From NCBI GenBank assembly GCA_029237695.1, contig CM055271.1:30936200-31000199 (forward strand): a DNA stretch of 64,000 nt, read 5' to 3'. The translations under genes were made by a program, and so were the position numbers. Below, one piece after another: positions 43,842 through 56,222 of this stretch (positions are counted from its first letter, which is position 1; each line of letters begins with the position of its first letter). The stretch is from Conchocele bisecta (lineage: Eukaryota > Mollusca > Bivalvia > Lucinida > Thyasiridae). The notes beneath the pieces are model-generated. The model was given only the letters and a program-made list of their open reading frames with translations, was not told where the DNA came from and did not search any database.

Positions 43842-44066
43842 GCATGGAGACAGTACTCAAAAGCTGCGGCACATTGGACAGCAGTACGGCTTAAGGAACA
43901 GAAAGAGTACAGATACGTTCCCGATCTTCAGCAGCTGATGCTTGATACCTTTTGCCTTCAACACAAGCAGGTGAGGGTAAGCTCCCAAGATCCTATAAGA
44001 ATTGCAAGGACAATTGCGCCCGTGGAACCTACTCCAACTGACACAATTGTGGAGAAGCATCGAAAA
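43842..44066 (+). pseudogene. unrecognised exon truncated by a LINE
   Basis: A strong acceptor (gcatgttttttccag) ends at 43841. The frame then reads AWRQYSKAAAHWTAVRLKEQ, followed by YRYVPDLQQLML, RIARTIAPVEPTPTDTIVEK, and is cut by the LINE tail at 44067. A possible internal donor (aagcag|gtgagg) lies near 43970, so the exon could end there. I do not know the family. It may belong with the coiled-coil stretch 320 bp upstream. Confidence 0.4.
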
Positions 44067-46055
44067 CGAATGGAATGGTGCTTAACGGCCCATCAACACA
44101 AAAGAGTATCATTTAGGGCCAAGCAATGTAGATGAAGAATAAAAATAATAGTAAAATAGTATGTTGCATGTGGTAATCAATCAGATGATAAGGTAAACAT
44201 ATTAATATGATAAACAATATAAATGAAAAACGTGTATAGAATTATAAAATGATAGAAATGAGAAACATGTATCCAATGATAAAATTAAATTTTCCGATAC
44301 AAGTTAGTTTCATGTAGAAAGTGAAGCAAACCTTCAATGTTCTCCACCTGGAATAGCTCCGCAAGTGAAGTAACATTGAAGTGTTTGCCTCGAATATCGG
44401 CAAAATCGATACAGTCCAGTAGGATGTGTTGCACGGTAAATGCGCTGTGGCATGGAATACACCATGGACGCGGCTCACCTTTGAGCATATACGAATGCGT
44501 TAGTCGTGTATGTCCAATGCGCAATCGACTAAGGACAACTTCATCCCGGCGTACATGTCTGTAGCCAGGAGTACATTCGCCCAGAGTCGGTTTCACAGCA
44601 TGAAGTTTATTATCTGTGAGCAGATCCCACTGGATCTGCATTGTATCGGAGATGAACGAGTTGATGGATGATTTAAAATCATGATAGCAAACAGGAAAAT
44701 GAGAAGTTGGTAGATCCAGGGCGGCGTTGGCAGCACTATTTGCCCTGTCATTGCCCTTGATACCAGTACGACTGGGTAGCCAACACAAAATAATGTCCTT
44801 GCCAGACGAAAGTAAAATATGGTGTAGCTCCATGATTTGGCGGATAAGTGGATGTTCAAGATTCATGTTGTACAAAGCTTGTAGTGAAGATAATTAATCG
44901 GAAAATAAAATGAATTGCTTTCTCCAAGATATTTTCGCAAAATCAAGAGCAAGTAAAATCGCCCTCAATTCCGCAGAAAATATCGAAGATTTGTCTGGGA
45001 GTCTGGATTGAAGATCTCCCTCGGGGACAGCGGCAGCAGATGCTACCCGGTCCCCGACCTTTGAGCCATCAGTAAAAAGCGGAGTGTATGTATTGTATCT
45101 GTCTTTAACCTCAAGAAAAAGTGATTTAAAAATGGATGGATCAGTTGTTGCTTTCGTGTGCTGACTAAGATCGAAGATCATCTTGGGCTGCTCAAACTGC
45201 CACTGTGGAGTATCTGGAACAGCGTATTTGGCAATGTGATCCAGATCCAAGCCAGCATCGTGTATCAAAGGATCCATTCTCTTGCCGAATGGTGGCTTGA
45301 AGCTTGGTTTCTTATCGAATACAGCATCTGTAGTTCGATGAAAGACAGTGTTATAAGCTGGATTAGATGGATTGGAATGTAGTTTAGTGGCGTATTGCAA
45401 AGATAATTTGGTGCGTCTGTCGTGGAGAGAATGCTAATTTGCTTCGGCATATAAGCTCTGTGCGTTAGACGTACGGAATGCACCCAGGCAGAGTCGTAAG
45501 CCTTGGTGATGTATTGGATTGAGCGTCCGAAGATCGGATTTACTGGCGGATCCATATACAGTGCATCCGTAGTCTACTTTTGAGCGAACATGTGCGATGT
45601 AAAGGCGGTGCAGCACCTTTCTGTCTTTAAGTTGAGTGCTTTCTGGCATTTAGCTTTCAAGTATCGTAAATGAGGTTTAAAAAGTGAGTTTAGGATCAAA
45701 GATAAGACCCAAGAAATTTCTGCTCCCGAACAACTGGGATGAGATGTGATCCCAGTTTAAGTTCGGGATCAGGGTGAAGACCGCGTCTTTTGCAAAAATG
45801 CATGGTTAGTTTTAGATTTCGAAAATTTAAAGCCGTTTTCTGTGGCCCACTTGTTAATTTTATTGAGGCTCAGTTGTAATTGGCGCTCAATAGTTTGCAT
45901 GTTCTTTGATTTGTGACATATTAAACAATCATCGACATATAAAGAAGTCAACACCTGGTTGCAGGCATTTTACAATATTATTCAATTTAATGTTAAAACG
46001 GGTAACAGACAATATACTTCCCTGTGGTACACCCATTTCCTGTTCATGGGGATCG

Positions 46056-49000
46056 GAATGGAATGGTGCTTAACGGCCCATCAACACAAAAGAGTATCAT
46101 TTAGGGCCAAGCAATGTAAATGAAGAATAAAAATAATAGTAAAATAGTATGCTAGATGTGATTAAGGTAAAAATATTAATATGATGAACAATATAAATGA
46201 TAAACGTGTATATAATTATAAAATTAGAGAAATGAGAGACATGTATACAATGATAAAATTAAATTTTCCGATACAAGTTAGTTTCATGTAGAAAGTGAAG
46301 CAAACCTTCAATGTTCTCCACCTGGAATAGCTCCGCAAGTGAAGTAACATTGAAGTGTTTGCCTCGAATATCGGCAAAATCGATACAGTCCAGCAGGATG
46401 TGTTGCACGGTAAATGCGCTGTGGCATGGAATACACCATGGACGCGGCTCACCTTTAAGCATATACGAATGCGCAATCGACTAAGGACAACTTCATCCCG
46501 GCGTACATGTCTGTAGCCAGGAGTCCATTCGCCCAGAGTCGGTTTCACAGCATGAAGTTTATTATCTGTGAGCAGATCCCACTGGATCTGCATTGTATCG
46601 GAGATGAATGAGTTGATGGATGATTTAAAATCATGATAGCAAACAGGAAAATGAGAAGTTGGTAGATCCAGGGCGGCCTTGGCAGCACTATCTGCCCTGT
46701 CATTGCCCTTGATACCAGTATGACTGGGTAGCCAACAAAAAATAATGTCCTTGCCAGACGAAAGTAAAATATGGTGTAGCTCCATGATTTGGCGGATAAG
46801 TGGATGTTCAAGCTTCATGTTGTACAAAGCTTGTAGTGAAGATAATGAATCGGAAAATAAAATGAATTGCTTTCTCCAAGATATTTTCGCGAAATCAAGA
46901 GCAAGTAAAATCGCCCTCAATTCCGCAGAAAATATCGAAGATTTGTCAGGGAGTCTGGATTGAAGATCTCCCTCAGGGACAGCGGCAGCAGATGCTACCC
47001 GGTCCCCGATCTTTGAGCCATCAGTAAAAAGCGGAGTGTATGTATTGTATCTGTCTTTTACCTCAAGAAAAAGTTATTTAAAAATGGATGGATCAGTTGC
47101 TGCTTTCGTGTGCTGACTAAGATCGAAGATCACCTTGGGCTGCTCCAACTGCCACGGTGGAGTATCTGGAACAGCGTATTTGGCAATGTGATCCAGATCC
47201 AAACCAGCATCGTGTATCAAAGGATCCATTCTCTTGCCGAATGGTGGTTTGAAGCTTGGTTTCTTATCGAATACAGCATCTGTAGTTCGATGAAAGACAG
47301 TGTTATAAGCTGGATTAGATGGATTGGATTGTAGTTTAGTGGCGTATTGCAAAGATAATTTGGTGCGTCTGTCGTGGAGAGAAGGTTCATTTGCTTCGGC
47401 ATATAAGCTCTGTGCGTTAGACGTACGGAATGCACCCAGGCAGAGTCGTAAGCCTTGGTGATGTATTGGATCGAGCGTCCGAAGATCGGATTTACTGGCA
47501 GACCCATACACAATGCATCCGTAGTCCAGTTTTGAGCGAACATGTGCGATGTAAAGGCGGTGTAGCACCTTTCGGTCTGCACCCCAGTCATGATTTGCTT
47601 CCACTCGTATTAAATTGAGTCCTTTCTGGCATTTAGCTTTCAAGTATCGTAAATGGGGTTTAAAAGTGAGTTTAGGATCAAAGATAAGACCAAGAAATTT
47701 CTGCTCCCGAACAACTGGGATGGGATATGTTCCCAGTTTAAGTTCGGGATCAGGGTGAAGACCGCGTCTTTTGCAAAAATGCATGCAGTTAGTTTTAGAT
47801 TTCGAAAACTTAAAGCCGTTTTCTGTGGTCCACTTGTTTATTCTATTGAGGCTCAGTTGTAATTGGCGCTCAATAGTATGCATGTTCTTTGATTTGTAAC
47901 ATATTAAAAAATCATCGACATATAAAGAACAGTCAACACCTGGTTGCAGGCATTTTACAATATTATTCAGTTTAATGCTAAAAAGGGTAACAGACAATAT
48001 ACTTCCCTGCGGTACACCCATTTCCTGTTCATGGGGATCAGAAAGGGTTGTACCGACTCGGACTTGGAATTGTCTGTCTTTCAAAAAATTAGAAATAAAA
48101 TCAGGAAGATGACCCTTCAGACCGAGGTCATGAAGGTCCTTCATAATCCCATACTTCCACGTCGTGTCATATGCCTTTTCTAGGTCAAAAAATATGGCAA
48201 CTATATGTTCATTGTTAACAAACCCGTCTCGAATGAATGCTTCGAGTCTAATCAGATTATCGGCAGTGCTTCTCTGGCGACGGAATCCAGACTGATACTC
48301 AGATATCAGTCCATTGGATTCCAGAAACCAGACAAGCCTGTCGTTAATCATTCGTTCCATGGTTTTACAGACGCAGCTAGTAAGTGCGATGGGACGGTAA
48401 CTTGATGGGTCGGTGTGATCCTTGCCCGGTTTTGGAACAGGTATGATTGTAGCTTCCCGCCATGAAGGCGGAAATACGCCTTGTTCCCAAATGGTATTAA
48501 ATATTTCAAGGAGGTTGTCTAAAGAGTGTTCAGGTAAATGTTTAAGCAGTTGGTAGTGGATATCATCAGGGCCTGCTGATGTATCATGTGCTTTCTCGAG
48601 GGAAGCTTTTAATTCCCTCATAGAGAAAGGAGCGTTGTAATGTTCTGAATTGTCTGAATTAAAATTAAGTTTAGTTTTCTCTTGCTCAGATTTCACCTTC
48701 AAGAACTCCTCAGAATAGTTATTACATGAGGAGTTCTTGGAGAAGGTATCTGCTAATGTGTTTGAAATGTCTGTTTTGGAAGATACTTTATGTCCTGCTT
48801 TGTTGAGGTGATTGATAGAAGTTGATTTACCTTTACCGTTTATCTTACGAATCATGTCCCATGTGGTTTTCATTTTAGATCGCGAATTCAACTTGGAGAC
48901 AAAAGATCTCCAAGTCCTTCTCTTGCTAGCTTTAATTGTGCGTCGAGCTTTCGCTCTAAAAATTCTATGAGCATTTAAATTATCTGGTGTTGCGTTGTTA

Positions 49001-49240
49001 TTGATTTGACGAATAGACTGCTTACGAGCAGTCATTGCCTCTTTGCATTCTTCGTCAAACCATGGTTTATTGACACGTTTGGGCTTTGCCGAGGTTTTTG
49101 GTATTGTCTTTTCTGCAATATCGTGTAAAAGGGAAACGTAGTGTTCTAGTGGATCTTCCGCATCTCGAAAGCGATCAAAATCTAGTTCAATCATGCACAT
49201 ATTACGAAATGTGTCCCAATCGGATTTATGTAATTTCCAC
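46056..49240 (-). mobile_element. longest I-like LINE copy, nested in the outer copy
   Basis: This is 3.2 kb from the (AATGG)n tail to the end of the endonuclease region. TCATGGGGATCGGAA flanks both sides (ending near 46056 at left, 49242-49256 at right), a 15-bp target duplication within the outer LINE. It is the youngest-looking member, with few lesions. Confidence 0.92.
46259..49240 (-). pseudogene. LINE polyprotein: endonuclease end, RT, RNase H, C-terminal domain
   Basis: From 49240 the reading begins in the tail of the endonuclease domain (KSDWDTF, KPWFDEECKEAM). RT motifs follow in order: GPDDIHYQLL, YRPIALTSCVCK, FFDLEKAYDTTW, MGVPQGSILS, the catalytic SLYVDDFLIC, and QKFLGLIFD. The frame then crosses a linker and is stopped at 47074, where other copies have Ser (one base change). 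It stays open through RNase H (FTDGSK, FSDSLSSLQ, HTGIKGNDRAD) to about 46470. There a 22-bp deletion between two aatgcg repeats shifts the frame before the Cys/His C-terminus. The RT-RNase H order supports the I group. The first ORF and most of the endonuclease are missing. Confidence 0.92.
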
Positions 49241-49455
49241 CTCATGGGGATCGGAAAGGGTTGTACCGACTCTGACTTGGAATTGTCTGTCTTTCAAAAA
49301 ATTAGAAATAAAATCAGGGAGATGACCCTTCAGACCGAGGTCATGAAGGTCCTTCATAATCCCATACTTCCACGTCGTGTCATATGCCTTTTCTAGGTCA
49401 AAACATATGGCAACTATATGATCATTGTTAACAAACCCGTCTCGAATGAATGCTT

Positions 49456-51746
49456 GGTATAAACATATTTTATTATAAACAATTTACATCAGGTATAAAC
49501 AAATATTCAGAATAGAAGGATTGGAACGAAAGATTACTATCTTATAGAGTTCCTCTCCTTGATCAATGCAATTAGGGTCACAAGCTGGCAAAGTACAAAA
49601 ACCACGCATTTGTCACTTTGTCAGCATGAGACCAGTTGGTGTAATAATGGCAGATACAAAACACTATTATGTTTATGGATTGTTATCAAGCAAAATAATA
49701 GTATTTTACTCGATATATCTTGAACGAAGTGTACAAGGGAAACAACTGTCAATTTTGCTCATAAAAACAAAAGATGACATGAAAAGAAAATATATTGGCC
49801 GTAACCAATAGTATATTCTATCAAATATTTGAATTTTTATTGATAATTAGAAAAAATAAAAAATGAAATGAAAAGAAAAACAAAGATATATATAAAAAAT
49901 AAAAAAATTAAAATAATAAGAAAAAAAGAAAAAAATAAAAGTAGAAAAAAATAATGAATGCATGTGCCACTAGAGGGTCCATCATCGTCACGCAGGAGGC
50001 TAAGTAAGCACACCAATGTTACAATTTATAGATACACATCGAACTGTACGTATATTATTACACAAATCGCTTACTACGTAGAATATACGTGTGTACGGTT
50101 TGGAATACCTTAGTGTTATCCTGATATGATAGTTCGTTTGACCCAAATAATAATATGTCTATTGTACCATTTATTAGTAATTGGAGATTTACATCAGGGA
50201 TTTGGGTGATAGTTTGAAATAAATCTTGTCGTATATCATGGTAATATGGACAGTTAAGGAGGTAATGCTGTACGTTTTCAATGCTGCCACAGCGACACAG
50301 GGGTGAATCTGAAATGTTTTTCTGATAGAGATCGTAATTGAGTGAGCTACAGTTAGTACGTAATCTGGTATGAAGAACTTGTGCTTTCCTGAGTCCGTAA
50401 TAGTAATATTTTTTTGGTATCACAGTAGACTGTGTATTGATGAGCGTCTTGAACGTCGTTAATGTCGAAGACTCACGGACAGGGAGCGCTAACTGATTCC
50501 ATTCTCTAATAACTGAAGGTAAGAATGAATTAGTATATAATACAGTGCGTGAATGTGGTGGATGAATATTACTGTCATTTCGTAGATTGTATCGTGAGGT
50601 GCCACCTACATTTTGTGGGACAAGTGATGACAAGTACGCAGGTGTTAAACCATTAACCATTTTATAAAACAATATTAATTTCTGTTTCCGTCTTCGTTCG
50701 CCTAAGCTTTCCCACCCTAATTCCTGGTATAGATCGTTCAATGATACTAGTTTGGTTGCGCCTGTTACGATTCTTGCGGCTTCATGCTGTATTTTATCTA
50801 GTTCGTATTTTTCGCTTGATAGACAGTTGTCCCATATAATGTTGCCGTATTCAAGGACTGGACGTATAAATGCGATATAAATAGTCTGTAATGTTTTTCG
50901 TGAGAGTTTGAATTTCAAGCTCCTCAAAATGTTAATTCTGGTCCACGCTTTATCTTTGATATATAATATTTGATTATTCCAAGTACAAACATCTGCTAAA
51001 AATATGCCGAGATGTTTGTGGCTCTGAACTTCAGATTATTGGTTTGGTCAAACATGTGAAGTTGAGGATGTTGGGGTTTGATAATTTTTCGAGATATGAG
51101 TAATGATTCAGTTTTGGCAGGATTAAACGTGACAAGCCATTTCGTTGACCAATTTGTAATTGTGTCTATATCGCCTTGTAGTAATTCTCCTGCTTCAACA
51201 GGGTCATCTACGACGATGTATAAACTAGTGTCGTCTGCAAATAATCGTATGTTAGCATTTATGGCATCTACAATATCATTAATATATATTAAAAACAGAA
51301 GTGGTCCAAGGATAGAACCCTGAGGCACACCGGCATTTATCAAATTCCAATCAGATTTGGTGCCCGGTATAACTACTCGTTGTCGTCTATTTTGTAGATA
51401 ACTACTAAACCACCTGAGAACAATACCTGTTAGTCTATTGAGTTCAGTTTTGCTAATAATCCTTTATGCCATACTCTGTCAAACGCTTTACTAATATCAA
51501 AAAACACTACTTTCACTTCTTTACCGTCATCAAGAGCGTGGCAAAATGTATCATACAAATATGTTAGTTGGTTTATTGTAGAATCATTTGGTATAAAACC
51601 TGACTGTTTAGGAGTAAGTATTTTATTACGATGCAAGAAATTATATATATGCTTAAAGACAATTCTTTCAAATACTTTTTCGATGGTATTTAATAGAGAG
51701 ATTGGACGGTAGTTATTAACAAGCGTTGGATCTCCTTTTTTGTACA
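49456..51746 (-). mobile_element. second LINE family (CR1/Jockey-like), nested
   Basis: This 2291-bp insertion is flanked by AATGAATGCTT (49445-49455 and 51747-51757), an 11-bp duplication. The uninterrupted sequence is seen in the younger I-like copy near 48230. It is 5'-truncated within RT. The 3' region has a purine-rich plus-strand stretch (49840-49960). The tail lacks poly-A, ending in tgtttata-type repeats instead. Confidence 0.92.
50058..51746 (-). pseudogene. RT and C-terminal region of the second LINE
   Basis: The reading from the 5' side shows YRPISLLNTIEKVFERIV, QSGFIPNDSTINQL and FFDISKAFDRVWHKGL. After a short break near 51400 it shows GVPQGSILGPLLFLIYIND and the catalytic LFADDTSLYIV. 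After another break near 50990 it shows KTLQTIYIAFIRPVLEYG, HEAARIVTGAT and a C-terminal Cys/His motif (LCRCGSIENVQHYLLNC). There is no RNase H domain, so it is not the I-like family. The FADD active site and IRPVLEYG-type thumb are common in CR1/Jockey-group elements. It is broken into three frames. Confidence 0.88.
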
Positions 51747-52264
51747 AATGAATGCTTCGAGTCTAATCAGATTATCGGCAGTGCTTCTCTGGCGACGGAA
51801 TCCAGATTGATACTCAGATATCAGTCCATTGGATTCCAGAAATCAGACAAGCCTGTCGTTAATCATTCGTTCCATGGTTTTACAGACGCAGCTAGTAAGT
51901 GCGATGAGACGGTAACTTGATGGGTCGGTGTGATCCTTGCCCGGTTTGGGAACAGGTATGATTGTAGCTTCCCGCCATGAAGGCGGAAAGACGCCTTGTT
52001 CCCAAATGGTATTAAATATTTCAAGGAGGTTGTCTAAAGAGTTTTCATGTAAATGTTTAAGCAGTTGGTAGTGGATATCATCAGGGCCTGCTGATGTATC
52101 ATGTGCTTTCTCGAGGGAAGCTTTTAATTCCTTCATGTTCTGAATTGTCTGAATTAAAATTAAGTTTAGTTTTCTCTTGCTCAGATTTCACCTTCAAGAA
52201 CTCCCCAGAATAGTTATTACATGAGGAGTTCTTGGAGAAGGTATCTGCTAATGTGTTTGAAATG

Positions 52265-53759
52265 GTCAGCATGATGAAGCGGATATATCTATCATCAGCT
52301 ACATGTTGCATGCCTCATCAACGGGTGCTCGAACTATACGCATACTTAGTGATGACACTGATGTGTTCGTAATGCTTGTGTACTGGTGTCGGAAAGCTAA
52401 TATCTCCAGCCGTGTTCAGATGGAGAAGTGGGATGGGTCAGTTCTCGACATAAATGCCACTGTCGCCAATGTCGGTGATAAATGTAACGGTATTTTGGGA
52501 ATGCATGCACTCTCGGGATGCGACACAGTGTCATACCCTAATGGGAAAGGTAAAGTGTCAGCTCTGAAAGTACTGACACAGAACGACCTGATCGGAATCG
52601 AATCGGTTGGGAGATGAGGATGCCACTCAGAGTGACCTGGTGGCAACTGGAACCTCATTCTTCCCAGCGCTGTACAACCAGAAGAAGAGTGCTTCAATGA
52701 ATGCTGCTAGGCACGAGATTTTTCGTAAGCGAAAGAATCCTCCTGCTCTGAAGTCCCTTCCACCAACAGAAAGCAACCTGATCCTCCATATCCGGAGAGC
52801 GCATCTCCAAATGATGATGTGGAAGGCTGCGGACAAGGCGGAATGGAATGGAATGGTGCTTAACGGCCCATCAACACAAAAGAGTATCATTTAGGGCCAA
52901 GCAATGTAGATGAAGAAATAAAAAAGAATAGTAAAATAGTATGTTACATGTAATAATCAATCAGATGATAAGGTAAAAATATTAATATGATAAATAATAT
53001 AAATGAACAACGTGTATAGAATTATAAAAGTATAATAATGAGAAACATGTATACAATGATAAAATTAAATTTTCCGATACAAGTTAGTTTCATGTAGAAA
53101 GTGAAGCAAACCTTCAATGTTCTCCACCTGGAATAGCTCCGCAAGTGAAGTAACATTGAAGTGTTTGCCTCGAATATCGGCAAAATCGATACAGTCCAGT
53201 AGGATGTGTTGCACGGTAAATGCGCTGTGGCATGGAATACACCATGGACGCGGCTCACCTTTGAGCATATACGAATGCGTTAGTCGTGTATGTCCAATGC
53301 GCAATCGACTAAGGACAACTTCATCCCGGCGTACATGTCTGTAGCCAGGAGTCCATTCGCCCAGAGTCGGTTTCACAGCATGAAGTTTATTATCTGTGAG
53401 CGGACAAGGCGGACCCACCTGATGTCCAAATCACTGACTATGGATGGGAAGTACAGGACAATGACCAAGTGATGCCAGTTTTGTCCAAGGAATCCATCGC
53501 ACCAGAACAGCTCATGGACGTCATTAGCTGCAGCTGTCGAGCGAAGGGGAAGGCATGCAGCTTGAAATGTAGTTGTGCAGCAATTGGACTGTCATGTACC
53601 ACCTATTGTGTATGTGAAGGAGGGGGCGAGTGTTGTAATGCACTGACACAGCGAACTGGTGATGCTGTAGACAGAGACACGGAGCAAGACGAAAGGGAAG
53701 ATGATATAGAGAAAGGAGCGAATGAAGATGATAATGTTGTGGAATACCGAATGGAATGA
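52265..53759 (+). pseudogene. second C-terminal copy of the transposon-borne family, interrupted by a LINE
   Basis: It starts abruptly at HDEADISIISYML, then LSDDTDVFVMLVYW, DINATVANVG and ALSGCDTVSYPNGKGK. It shifts frame near 52610 (GDEDATQSDLVATGTSFF) and reads on through LPPTESNLILHIRRAHLQ and WKAADKA. A LINE (52843-53399) splits it. It then resumes with DPPDVQITDYGWEVQ, LMDVISCSCRAKGKACSLKC, a CXC segment (CSCAAIGLSC, TTYCVC, GECCN) and an acidic tail (DTEQDEREDDIEKG). The acidic motif set suggests a PIN/FEN-like nuclease fold and the Cys pattern a DNA-binding CXC domain (inference). It is closely parallel to 41020-41968, with the Tyr intact at the point where that copy has a stop. Confidence 0.72.
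52843..53399 (-). mobile_element. I-like LINE copy with 14-bp target duplication
   Basis: It contains the 3' untranslated region and C-terminal coding region, 5'-truncated at the position of ctgtgag. GCGGACAAGGCGGA flanks both sides (52829-52842 and 53400-53413). It lies inside the CXC-family gene fragment and interrupts it at WKAADKA. Confidence 0.95.
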
Positions 53760-54589
53760 AGAGAGTAGAATATTTGTGGAATTGTGTGTTCACATAATTG
53801 TAAAACATGATCCTGGCGTTTCCTAAAATTTAATCCAAAAAACCAATGTTGTCGATTGGCTTCTTCGGAAATCAGTACTGTATCATCATCGTACATGACC
53901 CTCATTGTGCGTAATTCAGCCTTCTGTCGTCTCCGTAACGTTCAGAACTTCACTTTGAAAAACTATATCTTATTTACCGGTAAATGACGTCAAACGTTGA
54001 CACGAATTCTGGAGCAAGTTCCATTTTCATCAACATATCCAGAAGTGGGAGTTTCGAAAAGTAAGGCTCAGTATTAGGCCAGAGAGTAGTTGTCAAATAC
54101 ATTGTAATAACTGTAAGTGCATTGAGTTCTTGAATTGTGATGTACATGTATGTTGCGAACTCTTCACTTACAAAAGTATAGGGATTTATCGTAATTATTG
54201 GATTACTAATGATTAGTGTTGATTTTTGGTCAAAATACACATCGTCACAATCATATATTTCAATAGTTTCTTTTCTTTTAGAAACCATTCTTCAAACATG
54301 TTCATTAGTAAACAATGTAGCGGCTTTATTTTGGTAGTTTAAAACATATAACATGGTATTATTGGGGTCTTTTCATCTGAACGAAGCTGCTATTTTCAAT
54401 AGTTGCCGAGTTATGGTTACTTTTACGATTCACCTCATTATGCACGGCGGCCATATTGAATTTCAAGAGCATGGTATGTACTTGAAACTATATTAGGTGC
54501 ATAGATTGGACTTAACAAATTGGTATAGACACCAAAATGATGTCTCTACGTGTCTTAATTGTGAATATATTTACGATTTAAGCATTTAA
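53760..54589. other. 3' flank of the CXC-family fragment, no clear gene
   Basis: A 104-codon minus-strand frame (54288-53974) has no recognisable motif and I do not call it. The rest is A/T rich. Confidence 0.3.
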
Positions 54590-54780
54590 CACAAATTATT
54601 TATTAATTTAATACCTAATTTGCATATTCATGATCAAGGGAATCATCCAATCAAATCATAGTTGCAATTTTCGTGATCCTTGGCCATGAAAACATATATG
54701 TAGACACCAAAATGAAGCCTCTATGTGTCTTACTTATTTAGATACTGTACATTCGATTTAGTAATTTGACCTAATTAATA
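54590..54780. repeat. sequence related to the 23.5/27.6-kb terminal inverted repeats
   Basis: The segments cctaatttgcatattcatga, ccatgaaaacatat and gtagacaccaaaat match the inverted repeat's cctaatttgcatattcatga, ccatgaaaacatat and atagacacca, in the same order. The orientation relative to the upstream gene fragment is as expected for a 3' inverted repeat. The match is partial and diverged. Confidence 0.65.
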
Positions 54781-55389
54781 TGCTAATTAGGTCAATTATG
54801 CAAATTGCTCAACATATGCAAAATAGCATCCGGCAGTTTCTGAGTCCTGAGGACCTATAAATTGCATTTCCAACATAAAACCTTGGTGTACTCAACATGT
54901 CTAGGTTCTCAATTTGGCTAGTAGACTATACGTTCGATTGCACCTTATCGATTGACCAATAGACATGACGTGACACGGAATGCGCATAGCTTTCCAGTTC
55001 CGGTAAAAGTGAAGAAGATACAGATTTAGAATTTATCTTCCAATTGTTTTTCATGGCGATCGCTTACATAATATTATAAATGTTTAAGTCAACGTGAATC
55101 ATGTAAGTCAATAACATGTATGTGAATGCTAAGTTGTAAAGTATGTGAGACACGTAGATGTTGAGTTATTTGCTTATGTTGCGGAGTTGAAATTTCAACG
55201 TTCCTATTCCGTGTTTCGTGCGCTCCCTTATGTCGGACATACAATGGAGAGATTCGAATTAACTTCTTAGATAGTTTCAATGATCTGTTATCATGGCTCT
55301 CAAACCTGAAACGATTTCATAAGATTGAATGCCTCAATCCGATCTGCAAACCTTAGTGGATTAACTTGGCGGAAGTAATTGGAGTGATT
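54781..55389. other. no supported gene
   Basis: The first 140 bp (gctaattag, cataaaaccttgg, ctaggttct) resemble the flank at 42600-42760. The remainder is unremarkable. Confidence 0.35.
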
Positions 55390-55831
55390 TAATCCAGACA
55401 TATGTTTCCAATGACATCAGTGATACTGAAGTTTCCGACAGTGATGATGATAGTGACACCGAATCTTGTTCCAGTTCTGTAGATGGGCCCATTATTTCTA
55501 GTGACAATTCAGAAATTGACTTGGACAGTGATGAATATTCAATACTTACTGTTGATGTGGCTGAAAATGTTGTGAAAAATGCGGGATTGAATCTGGTGAG
55601 TGAAAACTGTAACAGAAGCAGACTTCATTCAGAACTTTAAATGCAAATTCAACAACGGACTTCCCTGCTATAGCCAGTATTTGCGTGAACGATTGTGTGA
55701 GTATCGCCTCCAGATTCATGAATTGGCATGGCACGCCATGAAAAAGATCTAGTCATTCTAAGATCGCGTCCCACATTCAGCATGAAGAATCTACCCAATG
55801 TACAAACAGAAAATCCCAGAGCACTCGACAA
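55390..55831 (+). pseudogene. decayed coding fragment with an acidic stretch
   Basis: In one frame a Ser/Asp-rich low-complexity run is visible (SDTEVSDSDDDSDTESC, then SSDNSEIDLDSDEY), followed by stops. A second frame near 55640-55740 reads NNGLPCYSQYLRERLCEYRL. This resembles a Cys-containing N-terminal segment of invertebrate YqaJ-associated proteins, but only loosely. It is cut by the LINE at 55832. I regard it as exon remnants of unknown origin. Confidence 0.3.
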
Positions 55832-56222
55832 CGAATGGAATGGTGCTTAACGGCCCATCAACACAAAAGAGTATAACTTAGGGCCAAGCAATGGAATGGT
55901 GCTTAACGGCCCATCAACACAAAAGAGTATCATTTAGGGCCAAGCAATGTAGATGAAGAATAAAAATAATAGTAAAATAGTATGCTATATGTGATTAGGG
56001 TAAAAATATTAATATGATGAACAATATAAATGAAAAACGTGTATAGAATTATAAAATTATAGAAATATGAGACAAGTATGCAATGATAAAATTAAATCTT
56101 CCGATACAAGTTCGTTTCATGGAGAAAGCGAAGCAAACCTTCAATATTCTCCACCTGGAATAGCTCCGCAAGTGAAGTAACATTGAAGTGTTTGCCTCGA
56201 ATATCGGCAAAATCGATACAGT
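55832..56222 (-). mobile_element. I-like LINE, 3'-end fragment with doubled tail
   Basis: The tail and first 50 bp of the 3' untranslated region occur at 55832 and again at 55890. This is a copy inserted in, or duplicated at, the tail. The coding end is present up to aaaatcgatacagt. Confidence 0.88.

Larger units (their letters stand above)
44067..52264 (-). mobile_element. I-like LINE copy (outer copy) carrying two nested insertions
   Basis: The copy lies in three blocks: 44067-46055 (tail to part of RT), 49241-49455 and 51758-52264 (further RT). A younger LINE of the same family sits between blocks one and two. A LINE of another family sits between blocks two and three. Both nested insertions have matching target duplications. 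The coding parts contain stops and frameshifts (for example near 44895 and 45440). The 5' end at 52264 abuts the gene fragment at 52265 without a visible duplication. Confidence 0.88.

Noticed and set aside
53974..54288. 104-codon minus-strand frame
   Set aside because: There is no recognisable motif and no splice or promoter context. It lies in the probable 3' flank of a transposon copy.
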